Source: Chloroflexota bacterium
Lineage (GTDB): Bacteria; Chloroflexota; Limnocylindria; Limnocylindrales; CSP1-4
NCBI GenBank assembly: GCA_021783095.1
Contig: JAJXUG010000015.1
Location: 1-64,000, forward strand
Reading direction: 5' to 3'
DNA: 64,000 nt
Shown here: one piece after another, positions 1 to 10,969 of the stretch
How the letters are laid out: each line of letters opens with the position of its first letter
How positions within the stretch are numbered: position 1 is the stretch's first letter
The notes under the pieces: generated by a model
The model's input: the letters and a program-made list of their open reading frames with translations, nothing else
The model's database searches: none
What the model was told of the DNA's origin: nothing
Translations under genes and position numbers: made by a program

Positions 1-159
1 GGCTACCGGCCGAACGGGATGCGGCGCGTCGAGCGCCGGCCGGGCGAATGGCAGCACAGCCAGGCACTGCTGCTGACCCCGGAGGCGCTGGTCCGCGGGC
101 CGGAGATCACCGTCGAGGGGCTGGCGCGGGTGCGACGGCTGATCGGGCTCGAGGCCTGA
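1..159 (+). CDS. C-terminal end of an unrecognised protein (partial)
   Basis: An open frame enters from the left edge and ends at TGA 157-159, giving 52 codons of the C-terminus. The residues are Arg-rich, with a short stretch around LLLTPEALVRGPEITVEGL, and codon use matches the GC-rich neighbours. Too little is present to name a family. It converges on the minus-strand genes that follow. The call as a real gene rests on reading frame and codon bias only. Confidence 0.4.
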   Translation, partial: GYRPNGMRRVERRPGEWQHSQALLLTPEALVRGPEITVEGLARVRRLIGLEA

Positions 160-254
160 CGGTCGGTTCCGGCCGGTCTCGCTGAGGCTGCAGGCGGCGA
201 GATCCTGCGACGAGCGTGCAACTGGTCCTGTACGCGAAAGTCCGCGCGCGGACC

Positions 255-389
255 TTACCAGAGGTCGCCGACCGTGAAGCCCTCGGGGAACGGGTCGGTC
301 TCGTCCACGACATACGAGGTGAATGCGTACACCCAGCCCGTGCCGGTGATCTCGGGGACGACCGCCTGGAGCATCCTCGCGAGGCGCAT
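255..389 (-). CDS. Small 44-residue hypothetical protein
   Basis: ATG at 389 to TAA at 255 encodes 44 residues beginning MRLARMLQAVVPEITGTGW and ending FTVGDLW. A purine-rich GAGGAGGTC lies just upstream of the ATG, an adequate ribosome-binding site. It lies 66 bases after the smpB stop on the same strand, so it could be the last gene of that operon. No signal peptide or membrane span is visible. The family is not recognised; the good ribosome-binding site and the aromatic-rich end (GWVYAFTSYVVDETD) argue against chance. Confidence 0.5.
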   Translation of the reverse strand: MRLARMLQAVVPEITGTGWVYAFTSYVVDETDPFPEGFTVGDLW

Positions 390-455
390 CCGGGACCTCC
401 TCGACCTCCTCGGCCTGGCCGGGGCCGAACCTTCCGTCTCGGCCGGCGGACTTGC

Positions 456-917
456 TCAGCGCCTCCGCGCGTCCGCCACCTGGCGGGCCATGTCGCGCTT
501 GGCGTCGCGGTCCGCGATCTCGCGTCGGCGGTCCCACGTCTGCTTGCCGCGAGCGAGGCCGACCCGCATCTTGGCCAGGCCGCGGTCGTTGATGTAGATC
601 TCGAGCGGGACGATTGTGAGGCCCTTGGCCTTGGTCTTGATCAGCAGCTCGTCGATCTCGTCGCGGTGGAGCAGGAGCTTGCGCATCCGCTTGGGCTCGT
701 GGTTGAACCGCAAGTCCGTGGTGCCCCACGGCGCGATGTGGAGCCCGACGATCCACGCCTCGCCCTTCTCGACGCGGGCATACGCCTCGGCGAGGCTCAC
801 GTGGTGCTCGCGGACGCTCTTGATCTCGGTCCCGCGCAGCACGAGGCCCGCCTCGAAGGTCTCCTCGATGGCGTACTCGTGCCGGGCCTTCCGGTTCTGG
901 GCGATGGTCTCGCCCAT
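456..917 (-). CDS. smpB: SmpB, tmRNA-binding trans-translation factor
   Basis: SmpB binds tmRNA and brings it to ribosomes stalled on broken mRNAs, so that the nascent chain is tagged and the ribosome released. The 153-residue product shows the family hallmarks: QNRKARHEYAIEETFEAGL at the start, GTEIKSVR, the HIAPW stretch, the HEPKRMRKLLLHRDEI helix and a basic C-terminal tail (KQTWDRRREIADRDAKRD). The start at 917 is preferred over the longer in-frame ATG at 980 because GGAGGA lies just upstream and SmpB proteins begin here. No ssrA gene was recognised nearby. Gene order ftsEX-ctpA-smpB suggests a long minus-strand transcript with a hairpin in between. Confidence 0.95.
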   Translation of the reverse strand: MGETIAQNRKARHEYAIEETFEAGLVLRGTEIKSVREHHVSLAEAYARVEKGEAWIVGLHIAPWGTTDLRFNHEPKRMRKLLLHRDEIDELLIKTKAKGLTIVPLEIYINDRGLAKMRVGLARGKQTWDRRREIADRDAKRDMARQVADARRR

Positions 918-996
918 GTGGCGTGCTCCTCCGTGGATGCGTGGGGGGCCAGTGTCGCACGGCGGGCCGCGAGGGCCCAACCGGCGCCGGACGCAC

Positions 997-1026
997 GAAC
1001 GCCGGCCCGTTGCCGGGCCGGCGTTC
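997..1026. terminator. Perfect 13-bp hairpin between ctpA region and smpB
   Basis: GAACGCCGGCCCG (997-1009) is exactly complementary to 1014-1026 with loop TTGC. It lies 31 bases after the stop of the 16-residue ORF and upstream of smpB on the minus strand. No strong U-tract follows, so it may be an attenuator or partial terminator. Confidence 0.6.
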
Positions 1027-1057
1027 GATTGCTACCGACCACCCGTCGGGATCGTCT

Positions 1058-1108
1058 CTAGAGGACGCTCTCCGACGAGGTGGTGCAGCAACTACCGCTA
1101 TCTGTCAC
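1058..1108 (-). CDS. Sixteen-residue ORF with ideal Shine-Dalgarno
   Basis: On the minus strand AAAGGAGGTGAT (1114-1125), a perfect complement of the 16S rRNA 3' end, is followed by GTG at 1108 and a 16-codon frame, MTDSGSCCTTSSESVL, ending in TAG at 1058. A 13-bp hairpin follows 31 bases later. It sits between ctpA and smpB on the same strand. The strongest ribosome-binding site in the neighbourhood on such a short frame suggests a translated leader or a functional micropeptide with a Cys-Cys pair. An alternative ATG at 1115 reads only five codons. Function unknown; expression unproven. Confidence 0.4.
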   Translation of the reverse strand: MTDSGSCCTTSSESVL

Positions 1109-1217
1109 TGCACATCACCTCCTTTCGTTCGGAGCGACCGTAACCCATCCGGCGAGGATGTGCAAGCGGCCCGAATCGGGGGTCAGCCCCCGACGTACCC
1201 CGTCCCGCCACCGCCGG

Positions 1218-2678
1218 TCACCCGGAGCCGCCAACCCCAAACCCCAGGGCGGACAGCCCGGCATCGAGGACCGGGTCGTCGCCCGGCTTCGTCGGCTGCT
1301 GGGTCACGACGATGTCCGGCGTGATCCCCACCCGGTTGATCCACACCTTGTCGGGGGTCAGCCAGCGCGCGATCGTGAGGCGGAAGCCGCCGCTGTCGTT
1401 CTCGAGCTGCACCCACTGCTGGACGGTGCCCTTGCCGTACGTCTTGGTGCCGACGACCGTGGCGCGCCCACGGTCGTGGAGGGCTCCGGTCACGATCTCC
1501 GACGCCGACGCCGTCCCGCCGTCGACCAGCACCACGAGCCTGATCGAGGGGTCGGTCGCCGCCCCGCCGGGCTCCACGTCCACCTCGGTGAGGTTGCCCG
1601 ACGCATCCTGCTCGTAGAACACCGGGCCGGTTGCGAGGAACTGGCTGGCGATGTCCCGGGCTGCGGTGACGAAGCCGCCGCCGTTCCCCCGCAGGTCGAG
1701 GATCAGCGCCTTGCGGCCGGCCGTGACATCGGCGAGGACGGCCTTGGCGAAGTCGATCGACGACTGGTCCGAGAAGCCCGCCAGCTTGATGTAGCCCACC
1801 GACCCGCCGGCGAGCGTCTTGGTGGAGACCTCGGGCGTGAGGATGTCCGCCCGGACCATGGCGACGCTGATCGGCGGTGTCGCGCCGCGGACGATCCCCA
1901 GCGTGAGCGAGGTGTCCTTCGGCCCGCGGATCCTGGCCGTGGCCTGGTCGATGGTCATGCCGTCCACGGAGGTCCCGTCGATCGAGACGATGACGTCGCC
2001 CGCGAGGAGGCCGGCCCGCTCGGCGGGCGAGCCCGGGATCGTGGATTCCACGGCGAGCCGGCACGTGGCCGACAGCGGGGAGCAGGTTGCGTTGGACCCG
2101 TTCGTGTCGATGGTCCCGACGGTGGTGCCGATGCCGGAGAACTGTCCCGAGATGCCCGACAGGGACTGCTTGAACTCATCGGGGGTGAGGTACTGGCTGA
2201 ACGGGTCGCCGAGCGCCGCGATCATCCCCTTGATCGCGCCCTGGATCAGCGCCTCGCGGTTCACGGGGCCGCCCGCGTACCGCTGCGTGACGGCCTCGTA
2301 CGAGTCCCAGAACGGCTGCCAGGCCTGGGCTTCCGTGACCGGGGTGCCGGGGGTGAGCTGCGTCTGGCGGCCGAGCGTCCAGCCGGAGAGGAACAGCGTG
2401 CTGCCCGCGACGATGGCCACGATCGCGACCGCGAGCATCGGGAGGCCGTTGCCGCGCCGGGGCCGCTCGGCGCGTGCGGCTGCGCCAGGCGAGGGCTCGG
2501 GCGTCGCGCCCGACGATGTCGCCGGCGTCCAGCCCGCCGACCTCTCGGGAGCGTCCTCAGGCGAGGGAGCCGAGGGCTCCTCGGCCCAGGATGGGGACAT
2601 CGGGTCCGGCAGGGCTGCGTGGAGCGCGTCCGGCGCGGAGTCGGCCGCGCCTCCGGCTGGATCGGTGTGCAAGCTCAT
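1218..2678 (-). CDS. ctpA: S41-family carboxyl-terminal processing protease (CtpA-like)
   Basis: A periplasmic-side serine protease of the CtpA/Prc family, which trims C-termini of envelope proteins using a Ser-Lys dyad. The 486-residue product has a disordered Pro/Ser/Glu-rich cytoplasmic N-terminus (1-75), one membrane anchor (about 78-100), a PDZ domain (about 185-275) and the S41 core. The catalytic Ser is in GTASASEI (about 389-396) and the Lys in TKTYGKG (about 411-417). LDLRGNGGG is the usual S41 strand. It follows ftsEX on the same strand, a common pairing because FtsEX controls cell-wall hydrolases. The start has only a weak ribosome-binding site. Confidence 0.93.
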   Translation of the reverse strand: MSLHTDPAGGAADSAPDALHAALPDPMSPSWAEEPSAPSPEDAPERSAGWTPATSSGATPEPSPGAAARAERPRRGNGLPMLAVAIVAIVAGSTLFLSGWTLGRQTQLTPGTPVTEAQAWQPFWDSYEAVTQRYAGGPVNREALIQGAIKGMIAALGDPFSQYLTPDEFKQSLSGISGQFSGIGTTVGTIDTNGSNATCSPLSATCRLAVESTIPGSPAERAGLLAGDVIVSIDGTSVDGMTIDQATARIRGPKDTSLTLGIVRGATPPISVAMVRADILTPEVSTKTLAGGSVGYIKLAGFSDQSSIDFAKAVLADVTAGRKALILDLRGNGGGFVTAARDIASQFLATGPVFYEQDASGNLTEVDVEPGGAATDPSIRLVVLVDGGTASASEIVTGALHDRGRATVVGTKTYGKGTVQQWVQLENDSGGFRLTIARWLTPDKVWINRVGITPDIVVTQQPTKPGDDPVLDAGLSALGFGVGGSG

Positions 2679-2794
2679 GACGGGTCTCGTTCGGCTGTCT
2701 CGAAAGCGCGGGCGATCAAGCGTACCGCCTGGGTGACAACCCGGCGTTGCGTCGATCGTCCTCGTTCTTGCCGGTCAGTACGCGCGCTGGTCGC

Positions 2795-3679
2795 CTACCG
2801 GATGAGGTACGTCCGTACGCTCACCCAGGCGCCCAGCACCCCCACGCCCAGACCCGTCCCGAGGACCAGGAGCGCCGTGTCGCGGCCCACGGAGCCGAGC
2901 TCGATCGGCAGCACGTTGAAGAACCCGACGACCGCTTGCGACACGGGGTCCGCCGCAGCCAGCAACAGGCCGAGTGTGATCAGCGCGCCGAACAGGCCCA
3001 CCAGGGCGCCCTCGAACACGAACGGCCAGCGGATGAACGCGTCCGAGGCGCCGACGAGCCGCATGATCTCGATCTCCTCGGCTCGGGCGACCACAGCCAG
3101 GCGAATCGTGTTCACGATGATGAACAGGACGATCATCCCGACAACCGCGAGGATCACCACCCCTCCCGTGCGAACGATGCCCGTGAACGTGAGCACCCGG
3201 TCGACCAGCGCCTGGATGTTGATCACCGACCGGACGATGGGCTCGTCGTGGAGCGCTGTGGCGACGGCGTCGAGCTGAGCGGGATTGCGCAGCTTGACGT
3301 TGACGCTGGCGTAGAGCGGGTTCGACTCGAGATTGGCCGTGAGGTCGCTCCGGCCCTGTGCCGCCAGCTGCGCGCGGAAGTCGGCGAGCGCCTGGTCCCG
3401 CGAGATGAACTGCACGGACGCGACCTCGGGCATCGCCTGGACCTTCGCGACCAGCGCGTCGACCTGGTCCTGCGTCGCGGTGTTCTGGACGTAGGCGACC
3501 ACCTCGACCTTCTGCTCCACGAACGAGAGGCTCGCCAGCAGCACGTTCTGGAGCACGAAGAAGCCCGCGAGGAGCGTGAGCATCAGGACCATCGTGAGGG
3601 TGGCCGCGAGGCTCATCAGCGCGTTGCGCCAGAACCCCTGCCAGGCGCGCCGGATGGAGAACACGACGAAGGTGAGCAT
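2795..3679 (-). CDS. ftsX: FtsX, permease subunit of the divisome ABC complex
   Basis: FtsX forms with FtsE an ABC-type complex that activates peptidoglycan hydrolases at the septum. The 294-residue protein has the FtsX plan: a short cytoplasmic N-terminus, a first membrane helix near residues 22-45, and an extracytoplasmic loop of about 120 residues containing a VEVVAYVQNTATQDQVDALV segment. Three C-terminal helices follow (LAVVGMIVLFIIVNTIRLAV, then VFEGALVGLFGALITLGLLL and a last one near LLVLGTGLGVGVLGAWV). The motif RLVGASDAFIRWPFVFEG is typical. It begins two bases after ftsE, so the two are translationally linked. Confidence 0.94.
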   Translation of the reverse strand: MLTFVVFSIRRAWQGFWRNALMSLAATLTMVLMLTLLAGFFVLQNVLLASLSFVEQKVEVVAYVQNTATQDQVDALVAKVQAMPEVASVQFISRDQALADFRAQLAAQGRSDLTANLESNPLYASVNVKLRNPAQLDAVATALHDEPIVRSVINIQALVDRVLTFTGIVRTGGVVILAVVGMIVLFIIVNTIRLAVVARAEEIEIMRLVGASDAFIRWPFVFEGALVGLFGALITLGLLLAAADPVSQAVVGFFNVLPIELGSVGRDTALLVLGTGLGVGVLGAWVSVRTYLIR

Positions 3680-3681
3680 CG

Positions 3682-4449
3682 TCAGTCCTCCCGGTGGTAG
3701 GCCGCGCCGAGCTCGTCGCGGATGACGCGGCCCTCCTCGAGCGCCACGACGCGCTTGCGCAGCGCGGTGACCACCTCGGCGTCGTGGGTCGCCATGAGGA
3801 TCGTCACGCCCAGCTCGTTGATGCGGAGCAGCAGTTGGATGAGCTCCCAGCTGATGACCGGGTCGAGGTTCCCCGTGGGCTCGTCGGCGATGATGATCCG
3901 GGGGTCGTGGACGAGCGCGCGGGCGATCGCGGTGCGCTGCTGTTCGCCGCCGGAGAGCTGAGTCGGGATCTGGCCGGCCTGCGCGGTGAGGCCGACGAGC
4001 GCGAGCACGCGGTCAACGGACGGCTTGATCCGCGAGCGGGGCGTCCCGGTGACCTCGAGGGCGAACGCGACGTTCTCCCAGACCGTCTTGCGGGGCAGGA
4101 GCTTGAAGTCCTGGAAGACGATGCCGATCTTGCGGCGTACCCTCGGCACGGCTCGGCGCCGAAGCTGGGCGAGGTCGTCCCCGTCGACGACGACGTGGCC
4201 CTGGGTCGCCAGCTCGTCGCGGATCAGCAGCTTCATCAGCGTCGACTTGCCGGCGCCCGACGGTCCCACGAGGAACACGAAGTCGCCCTCGGGGACCACC
4301 AGATCCACGTCGCGCAGCGCGACCCGGCCATTGGGATAGCGCTTGGTGACGTCGTGGAGCACCACCACGTCCCTTGACGGGCGGACCACGCGGGCGCGAC
4401 CGGTCAGACGGCTGAAGAGGGAGGACGACGCGGTCTCGGGATGGGTCAT
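3682..4449 (-). CDS. ftsE: FtsE, ATPase subunit of the divisome ABC complex
   Basis: ATP-binding partner of FtsX. The Walker A GPSGAGKST, signature LSGGEQQR, Walker [13 protein letters not shown] and switch His (MATHD) are all present, and FQDFKLLPRKTVWENV is the FtsE-type Q-loop region. The start at 4449 gives 255 residues, already with about 27 more than usual before VVLHDVTKRYPNG. The longer in-frame ATG at 4557 would add another 36 low-complexity residues and has no ribosome-binding site. The stop is two bases before ftsX. About 155 bases separate it from the upstream GNAT gene. Confidence 0.93.
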   Translation of the reverse strand: MTHPETASSSLFSRLTGRARVVRPSRDVVVLHDVTKRYPNGRVALRDVDLVVPEGDFVFLVGPSGAGKSTLMKLLIRDELATQGHVVVDGDDLAQLRRRAVPRVRRKIGIVFQDFKLLPRKTVWENVAFALEVTGTPRSRIKPSVDRVLALVGLTAQAGQIPTQLSGGEQQRTAIARALVHDPRIIIADEPTGNLDPVISWELIQLLLRINELGVTILMATHDAEVVTALRKRVVALEEGRVIRDELGAAYHRED

Positions 4450-4604
4450 TCGTTCGCTCGCGGGCGGTAGGTCGATCTCGGGGCCGCGAGTGCGGCCGGT
4501 GCTTCGACTCCGTCCGAGGGCACGGTCGAGGGAGCCACGTTGCCCCGAGGCTAGCACCCGAGGTCAGATCCTGCCCGGCCGGGTCGTGGAGCCCGCCAGG
4601 CCGC

Positions 4605-5618
4605 CTACACCATCGCCAGGTTGATCGGCAGGTAGCGGGCGAACGGCATCTCCGGCCTCGACCAGCAGAGGAGGCCCGGGAATCGGTCGAAGTGCAGTCC
4701 GGCCTCGAGCAGCGCCCGGATGGCTGGATCGGCCGAGCCGGGGACCCAGACGCCCGCGGTGCCGAGGATGGGCGTGTGGCGGATGGCGACGCCGAGCAGC
4801 GAGGGGAGCAGGTCGGGATCGAGGGCCGCCACCGGTCCGATCCGCCCGGTCGTGGAGCCGTACACGTAGCCCAGGACGCGCCCGCCGCGCTCGCGGACGA
4901 GGAAGCCGGCCCGGCCGTCGCGGCGGAGGAACTCGTGGTCCGCCTGGTGGGTGAGCCCGATGACCTCGCGATCGATCCCGTCCACCACGTCCGCCAGCCG
5001 CCGCGGCCCCTCGTGCCCGTTGGCCGCGATGGCGTCGAACGACACGGCCTCGAGCGAGGCGGGCAGCGCCGGCAGCGCGCTCCAGCGTGTCGGCTCGCCC
5101 GCCAGTCGCCAGATGGGGAGGCGCGGGACCATGCCACGCCGGGCGTAGAGGCCGTTGGAGATCGGCTGCGCCGTGTCCGTGGCCATGCCCCACGTGTGGA
5201 TGCGGGTGTCGAAGGCGTTGTCCGGCCCCGGCACGGCCGGGACACCGGCAGGCATGTCCCGACCGGCCTGGGCACGGTCGAGGAGCCCTGCCCCGATGCC
5301 GCGCCCCTGTACTGCCGGCAGGACGAACAGCATCGCGAGGTACCACAGCCCATCCCGCACGGTCGCCATCGCGAAGCCCACCAGCCACGGCCCGGCGGCC
5401 GCACCCTCGGTTCGCTCGACCTCGGCCACCCAGAACCGGTCCGGGTCGGTGGCCAGCAAGTGGACGAGGTGGCGGCGCAGGGGCCCCGTCTCCTCCGGCA
5501 TGGGCGGCTGGTTGAGGCGGCCCTGGTAGTCGTCAACCGCTGCGCGCCACACGCCCAGACAGGTGACCATGTCCGCCTCGCGACCCAGCCGGTACGTGAC
5601 GGGTCCGACGGGGGGCAT
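4605..5618 (-). CDS. Two-domain GNAT-family N-acetyltransferase
   Basis: Residues 1-150 form a GNAT fold with the acetyl-CoA signature VQGRGIGAGLL after strand WYLAMLFVLP. Residues 155-337 look like a second, degenerate GNAT half (GRAGFLVRERGGRVLGYVY, then GTAGVWVPG and a C-terminal LLEAGLHFDRFPG). Substrate cannot be told from sequence. It starts 13 bases after prfB and is probably cotranscribed; proximity to release factor 2 does not by itself show that it modifies a ribosomal protein. A frameshifted gene of the same architecture occurs at 45990-46879. Confidence 0.8.
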   Translation of the reverse strand: MPPVGPVTYRLGREADMVTCLGVWRAAVDDYQGRLNQPPMPEETGPLRRHLVHLLATDPDRFWVAEVERTEGAAAGPWLVGFAMATVRDGLWYLAMLFVLPAVQGRGIGAGLLDRAQAGRDMPAGVPAVPGPDNAFDTRIHTWGMATDTAQPISNGLYARRGMVPRLPIWRLAGEPTRWSALPALPASLEAVSFDAIAANGHEGPRRLADVVDGIDREVIGLTHQADHEFLRRDGRAGFLVRERGGRVLGYVYGSTTGRIGPVAALDPDLLPSLLGVAIRHTPILGTAGVWVPGSADPAIRALLEAGLHFDRFPGLLCWSRPEMPFARYLPINLAMV

Positions 5619-5631
5619 GGCGGGCAGCGAC

Positions 5632-6754
5632 TCAGTCCGCGGCGTCGTCAGCGGACGGCGCCCGGCCCGTCGCCAGCCGCTCGAGCTCGGCCTGCATGAA
5701 CGCGTCGAGGTCCCCGTCGAGCACCCCGCCCGTGTTCGACGTCTCGTGCGCCGATCGCAGGTCCTTGACCATCTGGTAGGGGTGGAGCACGTAGGAGCGG
5801 ATCTGGTTGCCCCAGCCGGCCGTGACGTGCTCGCCGCGCAGCTTGCGCAGTTCCTCCTCGCGCTTCTCCACCTCCAGCTCGAGGAGTCGCGACTTGAGGA
5901 CCCGGATCGCGAGCTCGCGGTTCTGCGTCGCGGACCGCTCGTTCTGGCAGGTGACCACGATCCCGGTTGGGATGTGCGTCAGCCGGATCGCCGATTCGGT
6001 CTTCTGGACGTGCTGGCCTCCGGCGCCAGAAGAGCGGAAGGTGTCGGTCCGGATCTCGTCCCAGTTGAGCTCGATCTCGACGTCCTCGTCCGCCTCGGGC
6101 ATCACCTCCACGAGCGCGAACGTCGTCTGCCGCCGGTTCTGCGCGTCGTAGGGCGAGATCCGGACGAGGCGGTGGACGCCGCGCTCCACCCGCAGCCAGC
6201 CGTAGGCGAAGCGCCCGGTGACCTGGATGGTGGCGCTCTTGATGCCGGCCTGCTCGCCGGGCTGCCAGTCGATGACGTCGGCCTTGAACCGGTGGCGCTC
6301 GCACCAGCGCAGGTACATGCGCTCGAGCATCTCCGCCCAATCGGTCGCCTCGGTGCCGCCGGCGCCGGCGCTGATCGTGATGACGGCGTTCTTGCTGTCG
6401 TAGTCGCCGGAGAAGAGCAGGAGCGTGCGCTCGCGCTCGAACTCTGCAGCCAGCGTGTCCGCCTCGCGGGACACCTCGGCCTCCGTCTCGGCGTCGGGAG
6501 AATCGCTCAGGAGGTCCAGCAGCTCCTCCAGATCGGCGACGCGCTTCTCCAGTGACCGCCAGAGCTCGATCTCCTCGCGGAGGCCCTGGGCCTCGCGAAC
6601 CACCTTCTGCGCAGCGCGCTGGTCGTCCCAGAACCCCGGCTCGATCGCGCGCGCATCCAGCGCGGCGACGCGCGCCTCCTTGGTGGCGAGGTCAAAGACG
6701 CCCCGAGGTCATCCGGATGCGCTCGGCCAGGTCGCGGATGGACGAAGCGTCCAC
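5632..6754 (-). CDS. prfB: Peptide chain release factor 2, with programmed +1 frameshift
   Basis: RF2 reads UGA and UAA stops. Translation starts at GTG 6754 (VDASSIRDLAERIRMTSGRL), meets an in-frame TGA at 6692-6694, and continues after a +1 slip on CTT-TGA-C in the 5632-6693 frame, giving about 373 residues, the normal RF2 length. The peptidyl-hydrolysis GGQ motif is in SSGAGGQHVQKTESA. The stop-recognition tripeptide, normally SPF, reads SPY in RLVRISPYDAQNRRQT. The GTG overlaps the stop of the upstream Cys-rich gene by one base (TAGTG), implying coupled translation. A separate ATG at 6603 would give a truncated 323-residue protein and is not the true start. Confidence 0.95.
6691..6697 (-). 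promoter_or_regulatory. RF2 programmed +1 frameshift site
   Basis: The minus strand reads CTT TGA C, the classic RF2 autoregulatory slip site. When RF2 is scarce the ribosome pauses at UGA and slips forward by one base. The sequence before it (CTCGGGGCGT) can serve as the weak internal Shine-Dalgarno-like stimulator, although it is not the canonical AGGGGG. Confidence 0.93.
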
Positions 6755-6978
6755 TACGCGCGCACCTGGAGGTCGGCGAGCAGCACCGGCCGAAGCTCGA
6801 TCAGCCGAAGGGCTGTCTTGCTCCGGGCGACGACGGGGTTCACACAAGGGCAGTAGGAGTTGTGGGTGCAGACACCGCAGTTGCCGTCGCAGTCCAGGGC
6901 GTTGGCGTAGCTGCAGTTCCGGCAGTCCCGTTCGCAAGCGATGAGATCCACGAACTGGGCTTCCTCAGCCTGCTTCAC
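6754..6978 (-). CDS. Small cysteine-rich, probably metal-binding protein coupled to prfB
   Basis: From GTG 6978 the frame encodes 74 residues with nine cysteines packed into positions 15-45: CERDCRNC, then a CDGNCGVC cluster and CPC. The spacing suggests a zinc- or iron-sulfur-binding knuckle. The stop (TAG 6754-6756) overlaps the prfB GTG by one base. A clear promoter (-35/-10 at 7133-7105) lies upstream, so an ATG at 7185 in the same frame would be upstream of transcription and is rejected. The ribosome-binding site is GAGGG. Family not recognised; a role linked to termination or redox sensing is only a guess from the coupling. Confidence 0.6.
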   Translation of the reverse strand: MKQAEEAQFVDLIACERDCRNCSYANALDCDGNCGVCTHNSYCPCVNPVVARSKTALRLIELRPVLLADLQVRA

Positions 6979-7104
6979 AGTTCCCTCACTCTTGCTCTTC
7001 GCGATCGGTCGGGTGTGACGGGCGGGACGTGCGCCGAAGTGGATCTCAGGCAAGGCTTGAACGGCGGCGACGCAGTCCCCGGTGGGGCGAAGAACGTTCT
7101 CACG

Positions 7105-7133
7105 AGTATATGAGACGCTCTGACGTATTCCAA
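7105..7133 (-). promoter_or_regulatory. Sigma-70-type promoter for the Cys-rich/prfB operon
   Basis: On the minus strand TTGGAA (7128-7133) and TATACT (7105-7110) are separated by exactly 17 bases, in a locally A/T-rich stretch between the YdcF-type gene and the Cys-rich gene. Transcription would begin near 7098. Confidence 0.7.
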
Positions 7134-7187
7134 GAGGGCCGTCGAGATTTGCGCGGAAATGGCGCTGGTTGGTGCGCGACGCCATCC

Positions 7188-7790
7188 TCAGGGCGTGCTC
7201 GAGTCGGACTCTGGGTCGCCGCCCGTCACGAAGTACACGCCCAGTGCACCCAGCTCGTGGATGGTCGCCTCGAGCCGGCTCACCGGATCGGCCATCGCCG
7301 GCGACGAGTGCGTGGGCGACCCGTAGCCCTCGATCCCGAGGTCGGCCGCCATGCGCAGGACCCGGAGCATGTGGGTGGGATCCGAGACGAAGAGCGCCGT
7401 GTGGAGTCCGCGGTCCTTGAGCAGCACCGCGACGGAGCGCATCGAGGTCAGCGTGTTGCGCGCCTCGTCCTCGCCGATGATCGCGTCGGCCGGCACGCCG
7501 TGGTCGATGGCGTACTTGCGAGCCACGGCCGCCTCCGTGGTCGTGTCACCGGGGATTCGGCCTCCTGTCACCACGAATGTGGACGCGAGCCCGGCATGCC
7601 AGAGCTCGACCGCATGGGCGAGCCGCGCCGCCAGCACAGGCGATGGGCGGCCGTCGTATTGGGCCGCGCCGAGGACCACGATCGCGTCGGCCGGGCGCTG
7701 CTCGTCCTGCTCGCCCTGTTGCCAGATGCGGAACGTGGTGGCCGCGCCGGCGGCGAGCACGATGGCCAGCGCACCGACGCAGAGTCGCAT
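7188..7790 (-). CDS. YdcF/SanA/ElyC-type DUF218 protein
   Basis: A membrane-anchored DUF218-family protein; relatives act in envelope or peptidoglycan homeostasis, with unclear chemistry. The 200-residue product has one N-terminal membrane helix (about 4-20) and then the DUF218 core: DAIVVLGAAQYDGRPSPVLA, FVVTGGRIPGD, the TEA motif (TTTEAAVARKYAI), EDEARNT and FVSDPTHMLR. The start at 7790 is chosen because it follows the secA stop by 23 bases; an in-frame ATG at 7856 would overlap secA. The ribosome-binding site is weak. Probably cotranscribed with secA. Confidence 0.8.
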   Translation of the reverse strand: MRLCVGALAIVLAAGAATTFRIWQQGEQDEQRPADAIVVLGAAQYDGRPSPVLAARLAHAVELWHAGLASTFVVTGGRIPGDTTTEAAVARKYAIDHGVPADAIIGEDEARNTLTSMRSVAVLLKDRGLHTALFVSDPTHMLRVLRMAADLGIEGYGSPTHSSPAMADPVSRLEATIHELGALGVYFVTGGDPESDSSTP

Positions 7791-7813
7791 GAGGTCGGCC
7801 CGATGACTCCGCG

Positions 7814-10876
<3,063 letters not shown>

Positions 10877-10885
10877 GGCCGAAGG

Positions 10886-10891
10886 AGTATA
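10886..10891 (-). promoter_or_regulatory. -10 element of a likely leaderless secA promoter
   Basis: TATACT on the minus strand with nine bases between it and the secA ATG. Transcription would begin at or within a few bases of the start codon. No convincing -35 box is visible. Confidence 0.5.
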
Positions 10892-10969
10892 GGGTGCGGG
10901 CCCGCCTCGGCCGGCGTTCTGGCCTGACTGCGCGGCCCGCGCCCGCCCAGGCTTCGTCTCGTTGACGCG

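Noticed and set aside
1114-1126. ATCACCTCCTTTC on the plus strand resembles the 3' end of 16S rRNA
   Set aside because: Only this 13-base core matches and the sequence before it is not 16S; read on the other strand it is simply a perfect Shine-Dalgarno site for the short ORF.
1080-3278. 732-codon plus-strand frame opposite ctpA and ftsX
   Set aside because: Arg/Gly/Pro/Ala-rich, no family features, and antisense to two clear genes; a by-product of high GC.
4013-5536. 507-codon minus-strand frame spanning GNAT and ftsE
   Set aside because: Out-of-frame shadow of two real genes on the same strand.
6979-7185. Longer N-terminus for the Cys-rich protein from ATG 7185
   Set aside because: A strong promoter lies inside this stretch, so it would not be transcribed with the gene.
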